Assembly (NCBI GenBank): GCA_001897425.1
Contig: MKSW01000024.1
Coordinates: 1-62,298 of the forward strand
Direction: 5' to 3'
Length of the DNA stretch: 62,298 nt
Source of the DNA: Actinobacteria bacterium 69-20
GTDB lineage: Bacteria > Actinomycetota > Actinomycetes > Mycobacteriales > Nakamurellaceae
The notes under the pieces were generated by a model that was not told where the DNA came from, made no database searches, and worked only from the letters and a program-made list of their open reading frames with translations. The translations under genes were made by a program, and so were the position numbers. Below are positions 34,781 through 44,894 of this stretch, one piece after another (positions within the stretch are counted from its first letter, which is position 1; each line of letters begins with the position of its first letter).

Positions 34781-35740
34781 CTACGGGGCGAGCGCGATCG
34801 TCACCTGGCCGGCGGGGAGCGGGTCCGGCAGGCCCGTCCGCCAGGCGTGTGCACGCCACTGCTGGTCCAGGACCTGGACGGTGGCGACGTGCATCGACGT
34901 GGCATGGGCGACGGTCCACGCGGCGAGCGCCCGGCCCGCGTCGGCGGCGCCGGTGTTCGGTAGCGCGACGTCGATCGTGGCCGTGTCGCCGTCGTGCGAG
35001 ACCGAGACCACGGTCAGCCCGGTCATCTCGGCTTGCGCGGCTTCGACGAGGCCTGCCAGGCCCGGCGTCGCGCCGCCGAGTCCGGGCACGGCGGCCCGGG
35101 CAGGCGCTGCCGCGGTCGAGGCCAGCGCGCCGGCCCGGCAGGTGAGCGCCACCGGGACCGTCCCACCGAGTTGTTCGGCGAGCGCCGTCGCATCCGGCTC
35201 CCATTTCGCGTACGCGTCCGGAAAGCCCGACCGCTGCACCGCCTGTGCGGCCTTGGTGAGCGACATCTCTTGCCATCCGGGGACTTTCACGAGGTGGTCG
35301 TAGAACTGCCCGGCGGCGTACACCGGGTCCATCAGCTCGGCCGGATCGCCCCAGCCCTGGCTGTGGCGCTGCTGGAACAGCCCCAGAGAGTCCAGGTCGC
35401 CGTGATCGAGGTTCCGCAGGTTCGACTCCTGCCAGGCGGTCGCGATCGCGATGATCCGGGCTCGTTCGGGAAGGCCCCGCGCCATGCCGACCGCGTTGAT
35501 GGTGGATGCGTGCTGCAGTTGCACGGCGTCCAGCGTGAGCGGCCCGGCGGGCTGCGATGCTGTGTCTGTCCCCGTGCTGTCCGTTGCCGTGCTGGCCGAC
35601 GTGCCGGTCGCCGGTCGCGGCACGGTGCACTCGGGCCCCGGGCCGCGCAGCAGCAGGACCCCGGTCGTCGTGGCGCCCGCGACGAGGACGACCGCGGCAG
35701 CGGCGATGACGACGATCCGGCTGCGGCGCATGACGGCCAT
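34781..35740 (-). CDS. Membrane-anchored lysozyme/transglycosylase-like protein
   Basis: 319 residues from the ATG at 35740. Membrane segment IVVIAAAAVVLVAGATTTGVL, a Thr/Ser/Ala linker, then a lysozyme-like module: ARGLPERARIIAIATAWQES, NLDHGDLDSLGLFQQRHSQG, WGDPAELMDPVYAAGQFYDH, where the Glu in WQES is the likely catalytic acid. The C-terminal part is a beta-rich extracytoplasmic domain. Probably acts on cell-wall glycan. Length upstream is uncertain: other starts at 35731 and 35830. It precedes the CBS gene in the same direction. Confidence 0.65.
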   Translation of the reverse strand: MAVMRRSRIVVIAAAAVVLVAGATTTGVLLLRGPGPECTVPRPATGTSASTATDSTGTDTASQPAGPLTLDAVQLQHASTINAVGMARGLPERARIIAIATAWQESNLRNLDHGDLDSLGLFQQRHSQGWGDPAELMDPVYAAGQFYDHLVKVPGWQEMSLTKAAQAVQRSGFPDAYAKWEPDATALAEQLGGTVPVALTCRAGALASTAAAPARAAVPGLGGATPGLAGLVEAAQAEMTGLTVVSVSHDGDTATIDVALPNTGAADAGRALAAWTVAHATSMHVATVQVLDQQWRAHAWRTGLPDPLPAGQVTIALAP

Positions 35741-35809
35741 GGTAGGGGCGCGGCGCCACCGTACGCCTGTCCGTCCCCGAGCACGGCCCGTCCCCGCGCC
35801 TGCGCGGGC

Positions 35810-35823
35810 GAACGTCGTCATAC
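35810..35823 (+). repeat. Exact copy of dispersed motif
   Basis: GAACGTCGTCATAC, exact, in the divergent region between the lysozyme-like gene and dapE. Confidence 0.8.
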
Positions 35824-35925
35824 TCGTCACAGCAACCCCGACGCCGCCGCATTCTCCCGCGCAGGGGACCGGCAGCGCGCGGGGTGACGTGGGTGCCGGG
35901 CGGGCGCATTGCGAGAATGACGTTT

Positions 35926-36996
35926 ATGACGCTGTTCGCCGACCTCGCGCTGTCCGACGACCCGGCGCGCGTCGCCGCCGCGCTCATCGACGTGGCGTCG
36001 GTCTCCGGTGACGAGGCGGCGCTGGCCGACGCGATCGAGCGCGCGCTGGGCGCACTGGGGCGGTTCGAGATCGCGCGGATCGAGAACACGGTGCTGGCGC
36101 GTACCCACCTCGGCCGCGGTGGGCGCGTCGTGCTCGCCGGACACATCGACACCGTTCCCACCGCTGACAACGTTCCGTCTCGGTGGGTCGGCGACGCGCT
36201 ATACGGTTGCGGCGCAACGGATATGAAGGCCGGCGACGCGATGCTGCTGCACGTCGCCGCGACCGTCCCCGAGCCGTCCAGGGACCTCACCCTCGTGTTC
36301 TACGAATGCGAGGAGGTCGAGTACGCCCGCAACGGGCTGACGCACGTGCAGCGCGAACTTCCGGACTGGCTGGCCGGCGATCTGGCGATCCTCGCCGAGC
36401 CGACGGACGGCCGCGTCGAGGCGGGCTGCCAGGGGACCCTGTCGTTCACCGTCACCATCCGTGGCACGCGGGCGCATGCGGCCCGCTCCTGGCTCGGAGA
36501 CAACGCGATCCACCGCGCGGCCCCGATCCTGGCGCGGCTGGTCGACTACCGGCCGCGCACGGTCGACGTCGACGGGTGCGAGTACCGGGAGGGGCTGAAC
36601 GCCGTGGCGATCGGGGCCGGGATCGCGAACAACGTCATACCCGACGAGTGCGTTGTCCGGCTGAACTTCCGGTTCGCGCCGGACCGTGAACTCGCCGACG
36701 CCGAAGCGCATGTGCGGGAGGTGTTCGACGGATTCGACGTCGTCGTGACGGATGCGGCGCCGGCGGCCCGGCCTGGGCTCTCGGCGCCCGCTGCGGCCGA
36801 GTTCGTCGCGGCGGCAGGCGGTGTCGCGGTCGCGAAATACGGGTGGACGGACGTGGCACGTTTCGCGGCGCTGGGCATTCCGGCGGTGAATTTCGGGCCG
36901 GGCGATCCGGGGCTGGCGCACACGCCGGGCGAGTATGTCTCGGCGACCCAGGTGCGGGAGATGACGCAGGTGCTGCGGACCTTCGTCGGCGGATAG
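35926..36996 (+). CDS. dapE: Succinyl-diaminopimelate desuccinylase DapE
   Basis: 356 residues. The M20 metallopeptidase motifs are present: [39 protein letters not shown] (catalytic Glu), [18 protein letters not shown] and [11 protein letters not shown], then [25 protein letters not shown]. It frees L,L-diaminopimelate from its succinyl form. ATG at 35926 gives the N terminus [20 protein letters not shown] typical of the family; an earlier GTG at 35884 is less likely. The start codon lies inside a near copy of the dispersed motif (35924-35937), and an exact copy covers the conserved NNVIPD codons at 36627-36640. Confidence 0.93.
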   Translation: MTLFADLALSDDPARVAAALIDVASVSGDEAALADAIERALGALGRFEIARIENTVLARTHLGRGGRVVLAGHIDTVPTADNVPSRWVGDALYGCGATDMKAGDAMLLHVAATVPEPSRDLTLVFYECEEVEYARNGLTHVQRELPDWLAGDLAILAEPTDGRVEAGCQGTLSFTVTIRGTRAHAARSWLGDNAIHRAAPILARLVDYRPRTVDVDGCEYREGLNAVAIGAGIANNVIPDECVVRLNFRFAPDRELADAEAHVREVFDGFDVVVTDAAPAARPGLSAPAAAEFVAAAGGVAVAKYGWTDVARFAALGIPAVNFGPGDPGLAHTPGEYVSATQVREMTQVLRTFVGG

Positions 36997-37124
36997 CGGC
37001 TCGACGGTCGCGGGTGCCCGGCGGATCCGGCCAGGCGCGCCGCGTCGTGGCACGCGTCCGCCACAGGTGACGGCGTGCCGTCTAGGGTCCTGTGTGATGG
37101 GTGTCCGAGCGAAGGATGGGCGCG

Positions 37125-37970
37125 GTGAGCCATAACCACGATGGCGGGAGACCGTCCGGCGACGGGCAGCGGCACCAGTCGCACCGGCGCGATTACGACG
37201 ACTCGCTGCTGCAGGGGCGCTTCCATCGGCCGGCGACCGACGAGGAGCGGTGGGCGGCCGTTCAGCGCAGCAAGGAGGCCCTGCGGATCACGGCCGACGA
37301 GCGGCTGCTCGACTCGCGCGGCCCGCGGGAATGGGTGCATACCGATCCGTGGCGTGTGCAGCGCATCCAGGCGGAGTTCATCGAGGGTTTCCACACCCTC
37401 GCGGATCTGCCGCGCGCGGTCACGGTGTGGGGCAGCGCACGCACGCCCCGCGATTCGCAGGCGTACCAGGACGGGCGGCGCATCGGCGAGGCGCTCGCAC
37501 GAGCGGGCTTCGCCGTGATCACCGGAGGCGGCCCCGGCAGCATGGAGGCGGCGAACCGCGGCGCGCAGGAGGCCGGCGGGCTGTCTGTGGGACTGGGCAT
37601 CGAGCTGCAGTTCGAGGAGAAGTTGAACGATTACCTCGACGTGGGTATGACGTTCCGGTACTTCTTCGCCCGCAAGATGATGTTCGTCAAGTACTCGCAG
37701 GCGCTGATCTGCCTCCCCGGTGGGTTCGGCACGCTGGACGAGCTGACCGAGGCGCTGACGCTGGTGCAGACGAAGAAGGTGACGAAGTTCCCGGTGGTCC
37801 TCTACGGGTCGGCGTACTGGGGCGGCCTGGTCGAATGGATCCAGAGCTCGGTCCTCGGCTCCGGCAACATCTCGCCGCAGGACATGAACCTGATCCATGT
37901 GACCGACGACGTCGATGACGTGATGCGGGTGGTGCACGAGTCGTACCAGGCCTGGGAGGACGCGCACTGA
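37125..37970 (+). CDS. LOG/TIGR00730-family Rossmann protein
   Basis: 281 residues. The LOG signatures GGGPGSMEAANRGAQEAGG and LPGGFGTLDELTEALTLVQT are intact, on a TVWGSARTPRDS nucleotide-binding fold. LOG proteins release cytokinin bases from nucleotide 5'-phosphates; in bacteria some act in purine salvage, and the mycobacterial homologue lies near dapE as here. The GTG at 37125 has GAAGGA at a good distance; GTG 37101 and ATG 37116 are alternatives. 128 bases follow dapE. Confidence 0.85.
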   Translation: MSHNHDGGRPSGDGQRHQSHRRDYDDSLLQGRFHRPATDEERWAAVQRSKEALRITADERLLDSRGPREWVHTDPWRVQRIQAEFIEGFHTLADLPRAVTVWGSARTPRDSQAYQDGRRIGEALARAGFAVITGGGPGSMEAANRGAQEAGGLSVGLGIELQFEEKLNDYLDVGMTFRYFFARKMMFVKYSQALICLPGGFGTLDELTEALTLVQTKKVTKFPVVLYGSAYWGGLVEWIQSSVLGSGNISPQDMNLIHVTDDVDDVMRVVHESYQAWEDAH

Positions 37971-38065
37971 CCTCGGCGCCGGCGCAGACGCGAGAAAGCC
38001 GGGCGGGCACGGACGCGGGCAGGGGTTGAGTTCGACGCGCCTCGCCCCGTGGGAGGATGGCGGGT

Positions 38066-39310
38066 GTGTTGCGCTGGATAACCGCCGGGGAGTCGCACGG
38101 TCCCGCCTTGGTCGCCGTTCTGGAGGGGCTGCCCGCCGGGGTCGCCGTCACCACGGAAGACATCGCCGGGCACCTCGCCCGCCGGCGGCTCGGCTACGGG
38201 CGCGGCGCGCGCATGAAGTTCGAGAAGGACCAGGTGACGCTGCTCGGCGGCGTGCGCCATGGCTTGAGCCTCGGCGGCCCGATCGCCGTCGAGATCGGCA
38301 ACACCGAATGGCCCAAGTGGGAAAAGATCATGTCCGCGGATCCGGTGGACGACGCCGAGATCGAGAGCCTCGCGCGCAATGCGCCGCTCTCCCGGCCGCG
38401 CCCCGGACATGCGGACCTCACCGGCATGTGGAAGTACGACTTCGATGACGCCAGGCCGGTTCTCGAGCGGGCGTCGGCCCGGGAGACGGCATCACGGGTG
38501 GCGCTCGGCGCGATCGCGCGCGGCTTCCTGCACCAGGTGCTGGGTGCCGAGGTGCTGTCCCACGTGGTGGCGCTCGGGACGGCCGACGCGGCCGACGGAC
38601 CGCTGCCCACGCCCGCGGATCTGCGCGCGATCGACGAGTCGCCGGTTCGGGCGCTCGGCCCCGAATCGACCGCGGCCATGGTCGCCGAGGTCGATGCGGC
38701 CAAGCAGGACGGCGACACGCTGGGCGGCGTCGTGGAGGTACTCGTCTACGGCCTGCCGCCGGGGCTCGGCTCGTACGTGCACGGCGACCGCCGGCTGGAC
38801 GCGCGGCTCGCCGCCGCGCTGATGGGGATCCAGGCGATCAAGGGCGTGGAGGTCGGCGACGGGTTCGCCACCGCGCGGCGGCGCGGCTCGGCCGCCCATG
38901 ACGAGATCGATGCGCCGGACGGGTATGTCACACGCCGATCGAATCGGGCCGGTGGCCTCGAGGGCGGGATGACGAACGGCGAGATACTGCGCGTCCGGGC
39001 AGCGATGAAGCCCATCTCGACGGTGCCCCGCGCGCTGGCCACCGTGGACATCGCGACCGGTGAGCCGGCCGTCGCCATCAACCAGCGGAGCGACGTCTGT
39101 GCGGTGCCGGCGGCCGGCGTGGTGGCCGAGGCGATGGTGGCGCTCGTCGTCGCGGACGCGGTACTGGAGAAGTTCGGCGGCGACTCGGTGGGGGAGACGG
39201 CCCGCAACGTGCGGGGATATCTCGACGCGCTCGCGGCGCGGCGGGTCTCGCCGGCGCCGGCGTCCGCAGCGGGGCCGGTGTCGACCGCCGGGGTGGTACT
39301 CCATGGGTGA
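38066..39310 (+). CDS. aroC: Chorismate synthase AroC
   Basis: 414 residues. [14 protein letters not shown] opens the protein; [54 protein letters not shown] and [22 protein letters not shown] are the FMN/EPSP-binding motifs. It makes chorismate in the last step of the shikimate path. GTG at 38066 with GGAGG nine bases before; the ATG at 38057 abuts that site. First gene of the aroC-aroK-aroB-aroQ run; overlaps aroK by eight bases. Confidence 0.96.
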   Translation: MLRWITAGESHGPALVAVLEGLPAGVAVTTEDIAGHLARRRLGYGRGARMKFEKDQVTLLGGVRHGLSLGGPIAVEIGNTEWPKWEKIMSADPVDDAEIESLARNAPLSRPRPGHADLTGMWKYDFDDARPVLERASARETASRVALGAIARGFLHQVLGAEVLSHVVALGTADAADGPLPTPADLRAIDESPVRALGPESTAAMVAEVDAAKQDGDTLGGVVEVLVYGLPPGLGSYVHGDRRLDARLAAALMGIQAIKGVEVGDGFATARRRGSAAHDEIDAPDGYVTRRSNRAGGLEGGMTNGEILRVRAAMKPISTVPRALATVDIATGEPAVAINQRSDVCAVPAAGVVAEAMVALVVADAVLEKFGGDSVGETARNVRGYLDALAARRVSPAPASAAGPVSTAGVVLHG

Positions 39311-39869
39311 ACCAGCGGTCGAGGCGGTCGAGCCGAAGGTCCAGCCGGGGCCGGCCGGTGGCCCGGTGGTCGTGCTGATCGGGCCGCCCGGCGCCGGGAA
39401 GACAACGGTCGCAACGGCTCTCGGCGCACGAACCGGGCTCCCCGTGCGGGACACGGACGCCGATGTGGAGCGCGTCGCCGGCCGAACCGTCGCAGAGATC
39501 TTCACGCAGTCCGGCGAAGCGACATTCCGCGCCCTGGAGCACGATGCCGTAGCGACCGCGCTCGCCGAACACACCGGCATCCTCGCCCTCGGCGGCGGCG
39601 CCGTCATGGACGAACGCACCCGCGCGAACCTGGGTGGTCGGCGGGTGGTGTTCCTGTCGATCTCGATGCCCGTCGGCGTCAAGCGCACCGGAATCTCCGA
39701 TCAGCGGCCGATGTTCGTCGGCGTCAACCCGCGGGCCACCTTCAAGGCGCTGCTGGACAAACGGCTGCCGGTGTACCGCGAGGTCGCCACGGTCGAGATC
39801 GACACCGACACCCTCACCGTGGACGAGGTCGTGGACCGCATCGTCGCCGACCTCGGGCTCGCCGCGTGA
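39303..39869 (+). CDS. aroK: Shikimate kinase AroK
   Basis: 188 residues. A short N-terminal extension, then Walker [21 protein letters not shown], the shikimate-binding [14 protein letters not shown] and EATFRALEH, the GGGAV loop, and [12 protein letters not shown] and [19 protein letters not shown] for the lid and ATP. Phosphorylates shikimate at O3. Overlap with aroC (8 bases) and aroB (4 bases) shows one translational unit. Confidence 0.94.
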   Translation: MGEPAVEAVEPKVQPGPAGGPVVVLIGPPGAGKTTVATALGARTGLPVRDTDADVERVAGRTVAEIFTQSGEATFRALEHDAVATALAEHTGILALGGGAVMDERTRANLGGRRVVFLSISMPVGVKRTGISDQRPMFVGVNPRATFKALLDKRLPVYREVATVEIDTDTLTVDEVVDRIVADLGLAA

Positions 39870-40957
39870 CGGCGGGACCGAGCGCCCCGGTCACCGTCCG
39901 GGTGGCAACCGCCTCCCCCTATGACGTGGTGATCGGCCACGGCCTGACCGACCGGCTGATCGCGGCCGTGAGCGGCGCCACCGGGGCCATGATCCTGCAC
40001 CCCGCGGGTATCGCCGAGCGGGCGAACGCCCTGGCGGCCGCCATCCGCGACTCCGGGGTCACCGTCCACACGCAGACCGTGCCCGACGCGGAGAGCGCGA
40101 AAACCGCTGCGGTGCTTCAGGAGTGCTGGTCGGCCTGTGCCGCAGCCGGCCTCGACCGGGCCTGCGTGGTGATCGGCCTGGGCGGCGGAACGGCCACGGA
40201 CCTCGCGGGTTTCGTCGCGGCGACCTACATGCGCGGTGTGGGCCTGGTGCAGGTGCCGACCACGGTGCTCGGCATGGTCGACGCGGCGGTGGGCGGCAAG
40301 ACGGGCATCAACATCGACGCGGGAAAGAACATGGTCGGCGCGTTCTACGAGCCCGCCGCGGTGATTGCCGATCTCGACGCGCTCGCGACACTCCCGCCGG
40401 CCGAGCTGCTCGCCGGTCTGGCCGAGGTGGTGAAGTGCGGGTTCATCGCCGACCCGGAGATCCTGCGCATCATCGAAGCGGATCCGGGTGCGGCGACAGT
40501 GGCGTCATCCTCGCAGCTCGCGGAACTGATCAGGCGCGGCGTCGCCGTCAAGGCCGAGGTGGTGGCCGCGGACCTGAGGGAGTCCTCGCTGCGTGAGATC
40601 CTCAACTACGGGCACACTCTCGGCCACGCGATCGAGAAGCGTGAGCACTTTCGGTGGCGGCACGGGCATGCGGTGGCCGTCGGCATGGTCTTCGTCGCCG
40701 AACTCGCCAGGGCGGCGGGGCGCCTCGACGCCGCGACCGCCGAGCGGCACCGTACCGTGCTGCGCGCCCTCGGCCTGCCCACCACGTACGACCCTGGCGC
40801 CCTGGACGAACTCGCCGGCTACATGGGCGCGGACAAGAAGGCCCGGGGCGGGCTGTTACGGTTCGTGACGCTGGACGCGCTGGCTCGGCCGGGCCGCATC
40901 GAGAACCCGAGCCGGCACCTGCTCGCGGAGGCTTATGCCGCCATGAACTCGCGGTAA
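39866..40957 (+). CDS. aroB: 3-dehydroquinate synthase AroB
   Basis: 363 residues. NAD-binding [48 protein letters not shown] and the metal site residues in [14 protein letters not shown] and [13 protein letters not shown] match AroB fully. It closes DAHP to dehydroquinate. GTG start overlaps aroK stop. Not regulated by any visible element of its own. Confidence 0.95.
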   Translation: MTAGPSAPVTVRVATASPYDVVIGHGLTDRLIAAVSGATGAMILHPAGIAERANALAAAIRDSGVTVHTQTVPDAESAKTAAVLQECWSACAAAGLDRACVVIGLGGGTATDLAGFVAATYMRGVGLVQVPTTVLGMVDAAVGGKTGINIDAGKNMVGAFYEPAAVIADLDALATLPPAELLAGLAEVVKCGFIADPEILRIIEADPGAATVASSSQLAELIRRGVAVKAEVVAADLRESSLREILNYGHTLGHAIEKREHFRWRHGHAVAVGMVFVAELARAAGRLDAATAERHRTVLRALGLPTTYDPGALDELAGYMGADKKARGGLLRFVTLDALARPGRIENPSRHLLAEAYAAMNSR

Positions 40958-41015
40958 CGCCGGCCCGCGGGACGGTTGCGAGACGGCGGCACACCGGCAC
41001 AGGACGGAGGGCGTC

Positions 41016-41519
41016 ATGACGATCGAGCCGACCAGGGCGGCCGGTTTCCCGGTGCGCACCGACAACACACGCCGTTCCGGCGAGCCGCGCCGGGTGTGGG
41101 TGCTCAACGGCGTGAACCTCGGCCGTCTCGGTGCCCGCGAGCCCGATATCTACGGCGCCACCACACATTCCGCGCTGGCGGATTCCCTCGTCGCGCTCGG
41201 CGCGGACCTCGGCCTGGCCGTCGAGGTACGGCAGACGGACGAGGAGGCCACGATGGTCCGCTGGCTGCATGCCGCGGCCGATGACGTCATTCCCGTCGTG
41301 CTCAACCCGGCTGCGTGGTCGCACTACTCGATCGCGCTGCGGGACGCGGTGGCGCAGCGCACCGCCGACCTCGTCGAGGTGCACATCTCGAACGTGCACA
41401 CTCGTGAGGAGTTCCGTCACCACTCGGTGATCTCGGCCGTCGCCACCGGGGTGATCGCCGGCCTCGGAGTGGAGGGGTACGCGGCAGCGCTGCGATTCCT
41501 CGCCGCCCGCCCGGCCTGA
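41016..41519 (+). CDS. aroQ: Type II 3-dehydroquinate dehydratase AroQ
   Basis: 167 residues. Motifs [20 protein letters not shown] (catalytic Arg/Tyr loop), [17 protein letters not shown] and [19 protein letters not shown] with the catalytic His match the type II enzyme. The N terminus is about 20 residues longer than in Mycobacterium. Ends the aro run, 58 bases after aroB. ATG at 41016 after AGGACGGAGG. Confidence 0.93.
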   Translation: MTIEPTRAAGFPVRTDNTRRSGEPRRVWVLNGVNLGRLGAREPDIYGATTHSALADSLVALGADLGLAVEVRQTDEEATMVRWLHAAADDVIPVVLNPAAWSHYSIALRDAVAQRTADLVEVHISNVHTREEFRHHSVISAVATGVIAGLGVEGYAAALRFLAARPA

Positions 41520-41564
41520 GCGTCGGCAGCGACCGCAACGGCCGTCGCCTGCGCCTATTCCCGG

Positions 41565-41578
41565 GTATGACGCTGTTC
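41565..41578 (-). repeat. Exact copy of dispersed motif, minus orientation
   Basis: GTATGACGCTGTTC, exact, 46 bases after the aroQ stop. Confidence 0.8.
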
Positions 41579-41664
41579 TCGACCGCGCCGTCCGGGCGCC
41601 CGCAGCCGGGGTGCTCGTCACTCGGATGAGCCACAGACCGATCGTCTTGGAAGGATTCATTAAC

Positions 41665-41677
41665 GGTTCTCTGAGAC
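41665..41677. promoter_or_regulatory. Candidate response-regulator site, copy 1
   Basis: GGTTCTCTGAGAC contains the palindrome TCTCnGAGA and follows TTAAC. The same 13-mer, one base different, lies at 47070 just before the last unit of the locus, so it may be the binding site of the regulator encoded between them. Confidence 0.45.
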
Positions 41678-41747
41678 TCGACCTGCAGCATGTGACGTAG
41701 AAAGCCGTGTCCGGCCTGGTCGCGGTGCGCACTGAAGCGAGGTCTCG

Positions 41748-43217
41748 ATGGTCGCCACCGCCCCGGCTCGATCCGCCCCCACACAGGGGCAGTTCGGGCA
41801 GCGTCCATACGGGCAGCGTCTTTACGGGAAGGGCGCGCGTCGACGCATCGCGTGGATGTCCGACATCGCCGGCGTGTTCGCGATCTCGACAGTCGTCATC
41901 CTCGTGGCGATGTGGTTCGCGAACGGCGGGATCGGCGCGCTCTCGGCGCCCGGCGGTGCCGCCATGACGTTCGGCCGGCTGACCGGACTGATCGCGGCCG
42001 ACCTGCTGCTCCTCCAGGTTCTGCTGATGGCCCGCATCCCGTTCGTGGAACGCGCGTGGGGGCAGGACGTGCTCACCCGACGGCACCGCCTGGTGGGCGA
42101 GACCTCGTTCTACCTGATGATGGCGCACATCGTGCTCATCACGATCGGTTACACCCAGGCCGGTCACCTGACGTTCTTGGCGCAGACGTGGTATCTCATC
42201 GTGAACTACCCGGGGATGCTGCTGGCGGTCGCAGGCACCGTAGCGCTGCTCGTGGTCGTGGCCACGTCGTTGCGCGCCGCCCGCCGCCGGATGCGATATG
42301 AGTCGTGGCATCTGCTGCACCTCTACGCATACGTCGGCGTCGCCCTGGTGCTGCCGCATGAGCTGTGGACCGGGGCCGACTTCCTGTCCTCGCCGGCCAT
42401 GACGATCTTCTGGTGGACGCTCTGGGGGCTCGCCGCGGGCGCGATCGTCTTCTTCCGGCTTGCGCTCCCGATCGGGCGGAGCCTCCTCCATCAACTGGTC
42501 GTCGAGCGGGTGATCGAGGAAGCCCCCGGCGTGCAGTCGGTCGTGATCCGCGGACGCCAGATGGTCTGGCTGAAGCCGAAGCCCGGGCAGTACTTCCAGT
42601 GGCGATTCCTCACCGGGCCGGGCTGGATGCGCGCCCATCCGTACTCCGTCTCCGCGCTTCCCGACCGCAACCGGCTGCGCATCACCATGCGCACCGCCGG
42701 GGACGAGGGCCCGCGGCTCGCCCGGCTGCGGCCCGGCACCCGAGTGCTGATCGAAGGGCCCTACGGGTCGCTCACGGCCGACCGCCGCCTGCATCGCGAC
42801 GTGCTGCTGATCGCGGCGGGGGTGGGCATCACGCCGCTGCGCGGCCTGGCCGAGCACATCGCCACCGAGCCGCCCACCGACGGCCCGGGCGGGCGCCTGC
42901 GGCCGTCCGTTGTCGTCCTGCACCGCGTATCCGCACCGCCGGAGGCCATGTTCGCCGCCGAATGGGATGAGCTGGCGGCGCGGTACGGCATCGGCGTGGG
43001 CCGGCTCGTCGGCCCGCGAGGCCCGTCCGGGAGTTGGTTACCGGCCACGCCGCACCCGGTGAATCCGGCCCGGTACCTACTGAGCCTCGTGCCGGACATC
43101 GCGGATCGATCCATCTACTTGTGCGGACCCCGGGACTGGATGGCCGCGGTCCGGCGGACGCTCGGCACCCTGCACGTCGACCCCTCGGCGGTGCACCAGG
43201 AGGACTTCGCCGGGTGA
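41748..43217 (+). CDS. Ferric-reductase-like flavocytochrome (membrane FAD/NAD oxidoreductase)
   Basis: 489 residues. About six membrane segments in 1-240 with the paired His of a b-type heme-binding core (RRHRLVGETSFYLMMAHIVLI; ESWHLLHLYAYVGVALVLPHEL). Residues ~255-489 form a ferredoxin-reductase module: MRAHPYSVSALPDRN for FAD, AAGVGITPLRGLAEH for NAD(P)H, and YLCGPRDWMAAV at the end. Electrons would pass from cytoplasmic NAD(P)H through heme to the outer side. The FMN-binding exported protein and ApbE encoded next are natural partners. RBS region lacks a strong Shine-Dalgarno. Confidence 0.85.
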   Translation: MVATAPARSAPTQGQFGQRPYGQRLYGKGARRRIAWMSDIAGVFAISTVVILVAMWFANGGIGALSAPGGAAMTFGRLTGLIAADLLLLQVLLMARIPFVERAWGQDVLTRRHRLVGETSFYLMMAHIVLITIGYTQAGHLTFLAQTWYLIVNYPGMLLAVAGTVALLVVVATSLRAARRRMRYESWHLLHLYAYVGVALVLPHELWTGADFLSSPAMTIFWWTLWGLAAGAIVFFRLALPIGRSLLHQLVVERVIEEAPGVQSVVIRGRQMVWLKPKPGQYFQWRFLTGPGWMRAHPYSVSALPDRNRLRITMRTAGDEGPRLARLRPGTRVLIEGPYGSLTADRRLHRDVLLIAAGVGITPLRGLAEHIATEPPTDGPGGRLRPSVVVLHRVSAPPEAMFAAEWDELAARYGIGVGRLVGPRGPSGSWLPATPHPVNPARYLLSLVPDIADRSIYLCGPRDWMAAVRRTLGTLHVDPSAVHQEDFAG

Positions 43218-43369
43218 CAGTGCCGGATGACGGTGCCGGATGAAAGGGCCGCGCCCGCACCAGGGCCGCGGAGCCCGACACCGCACACCCGACTAGCCCG
43301 CACCGGTCGCACCCGGGAGAAATACCCGGCACGGCCACCGCGGGACCGAACGCACGAAAGGAGCGCGTC

Positions 43370-43969
43370 ATGCGACGCATCACCCTCGCCATCATGAGCA
43401 CCGTCGCGGCGCTGGTGCTGCTGTTCAGCTACCGGACCAGCCTCGGCGTGGGGGCGGTGGCGCAGCCCGCGAATCCCGCGCACATCGTCTCGGGGGCGGC
43501 GGCCGCCGGGTCCGGGACCACCTCGGGCCAGGGCCCGAATCCCGGTTCGGCCTCCGGAAGCGCCGGGAACGCCGCGAGCGCCGCGGCTGCCCAGTCACCG
43601 TCCCAGTCACAGTCGCCGTCGAAGTCCGCGACGTCCGCGGCGCAGACGCCGAGCACCACCACGTCGTCGCAGAGCACAGCGACGAGCCCCACCGTCGCCG
43701 ATGGCGCCGTGGAAGGGACGCCGTACGGCCCCGTCCAGGTGCAGGTGACGGTGGCCGCGGGCCGCATCACCAATGTGACCGCGATACAGCAGCCGTCCGA
43801 GGAGCGGCGCAGCCAGGAGATCAACGCGATGGCCCTGCCGCAGCTGCAGAGCGAGGTGCTCTCCGCGCAGAGTTCGCAGATCGACGCCGTCAGCGGCGCC
43901 ACCTACACCTCCGAGGGGTTCGTCGCGTCGCTGCAGTCGGCGCTCGACGTCGCGCACTTCGTGCGGTGA
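43370..43969 (+). CDS. Exported FMN-binding protein
   Basis: 199 residues. Signal/anchor segment (LAIMSTVAALVLLFSY), a Ser/Ala/Thr/Gln-rich linker (45-105), then an FMN-binding domain of the RnfG/NqrC type with TVAAGRITNVTAIQQPS and SGATYTSEGF at 175-184, where the second Thr (T180) should carry covalent FMN placed by ApbE. Sits between the flavocytochrome and apbE genes. AAAGGAG before the ATG. Probably the outer-face electron acceptor of the flavocytochrome. Confidence 0.85.
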   Translation: MRRITLAIMSTVAALVLLFSYRTSLGVGAVAQPANPAHIVSGAAAAGSGTTSGQGPNPGSASGSAGNAASAAAAQSPSQSQSPSKSATSAAQTPSTTTSSQSTATSPTVADGAVEGTPYGPVQVQVTVAAGRITNVTAIQQPSEERRSQEINAMALPQLQSEVLSAQSSQIDAVSGATYTSEGFVASLQSALDVAHFVR

Positions 43970-43982
43970 GCGGATCACGACC

Positions 43983-44894
43983 ATGACGAGCGTCGCGCCC
44001 GTGGACCGGGGCTCGAACCGGCGCCCGAGCACCGACGGCGCACCGGGCGCAGCGCCCTCCCGGCGTTCCTATACCGAGATGATCATGGGGCTGCCGATCT
44101 CGATCCATCTTCGCGGCATCGTTGATCGGGCCACGGAAGCTCGTGCCGTGCAACGGGTCTGGGACGATCTGCGGACGGCCGACCACGTCTTCTCCACCTA
44201 TCGCGACGACAGCGACATCAGCCGCATCGCGCGCGGCGAGATCGGCGTCGACGCCGCGGATCCCGCCGTCCGCGAGGTGCTCGACCTGGCGGAGGAGGCG
44301 CGGCGGCGCACCGCCGGAGCGTTCGATGTCTGCTATGCCGGCCGCCTCGACCCGTCGGGCATCGTCAAGGGGTGGGCCGCGGCGCGCGCCGCTCGGCACC
44401 TCGATCTGCCGGGCGTCGACTGGTACTTGAATGCCGGCGGGGACATCGCACTGCACAGCGACCGAGGCCGCCCCCCGTGGCGTGTCGGCATCGAGGATCC
44501 TGCGGACACGAACAGCGTCATGGCCGTCGTCGACGTGGCCGACTGCGCGATCGCGACGTCCGGCGGCGCGCACCGCGGCGCGCACATCGTCGATCCGCGG
44601 ACGGGCGCGGCAGCGGCGGGGATCGTCCAGGCGACGGTCGTCGGCCCGGACCTGGTGTGGGCGGACGTGTTCGCGACAGCGTTCGTCGCAGCGGGGTCCG
44701 CCGCGCCCGGCTGGTCGCTGCCGCCGGGGTACGAGTGCCTGCTCGTCACGGACACCGGCGCCGTCATGGGCTCGGCGGGTATGCCGGCGCTGCTCGCGGT
44801 GCCACAATCGGTGGACCCTGCACGCGAGACCGGAGGCCCCCGCATGGACGCACCGACGACACCGCACGGGACCGCGGGGTTGGCCCGCCCATGA
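43983..44894 (+). CDS. apbE: FAD:protein FMN transferase ApbE
   Basis: 303 residues. FSTYRDDSDISRIARGE at the N terminus, the conserved GAFDVCYAG, DPSGIVKGWAAARAARHL, YLNAGGDIALHSDRG and a C-terminal ATSGGAHRGAHIVDPRTG match ApbE, which attaches FMN to SGAT-type threonines using Mg. Adjacent to the FMN-binding protein, so its substrate is evident. ATG at 43983, 13 bases after that gene; overlaps the response regulator gene by four bases. Confidence 0.9.
   Translation: MTSVAPVDRGSNRRPSTDGAPGAAPSRRSYTEMIMGLPISIHLRGIVDRATEARAVQRVWDDLRTADHVFSTYRDDSDISRIARGEIGVDAADPAVREVLDLAEEARRRTAGAFDVCYAGRLDPSGIVKGWAAARAARHLDLPGVDWYLNAGGDIALHSDRGRPPWRVGIEDPADTNSVMAVVDVADCAIATSGGAHRGAHIVDPRTGAAAAGIVQATVVGPDLVWADVFATAFVAAGSAAPGWSLPPGYECLLVTDTGAVMGSAGMPALLAVPQSVDPARETGGPRMDAPTTPHGTAGLARP

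Noticed and set aside
44510-44523. GAACAGCGTCATGG in apbE
   Set aside because: Two mismatches to the motif; counted as chance.
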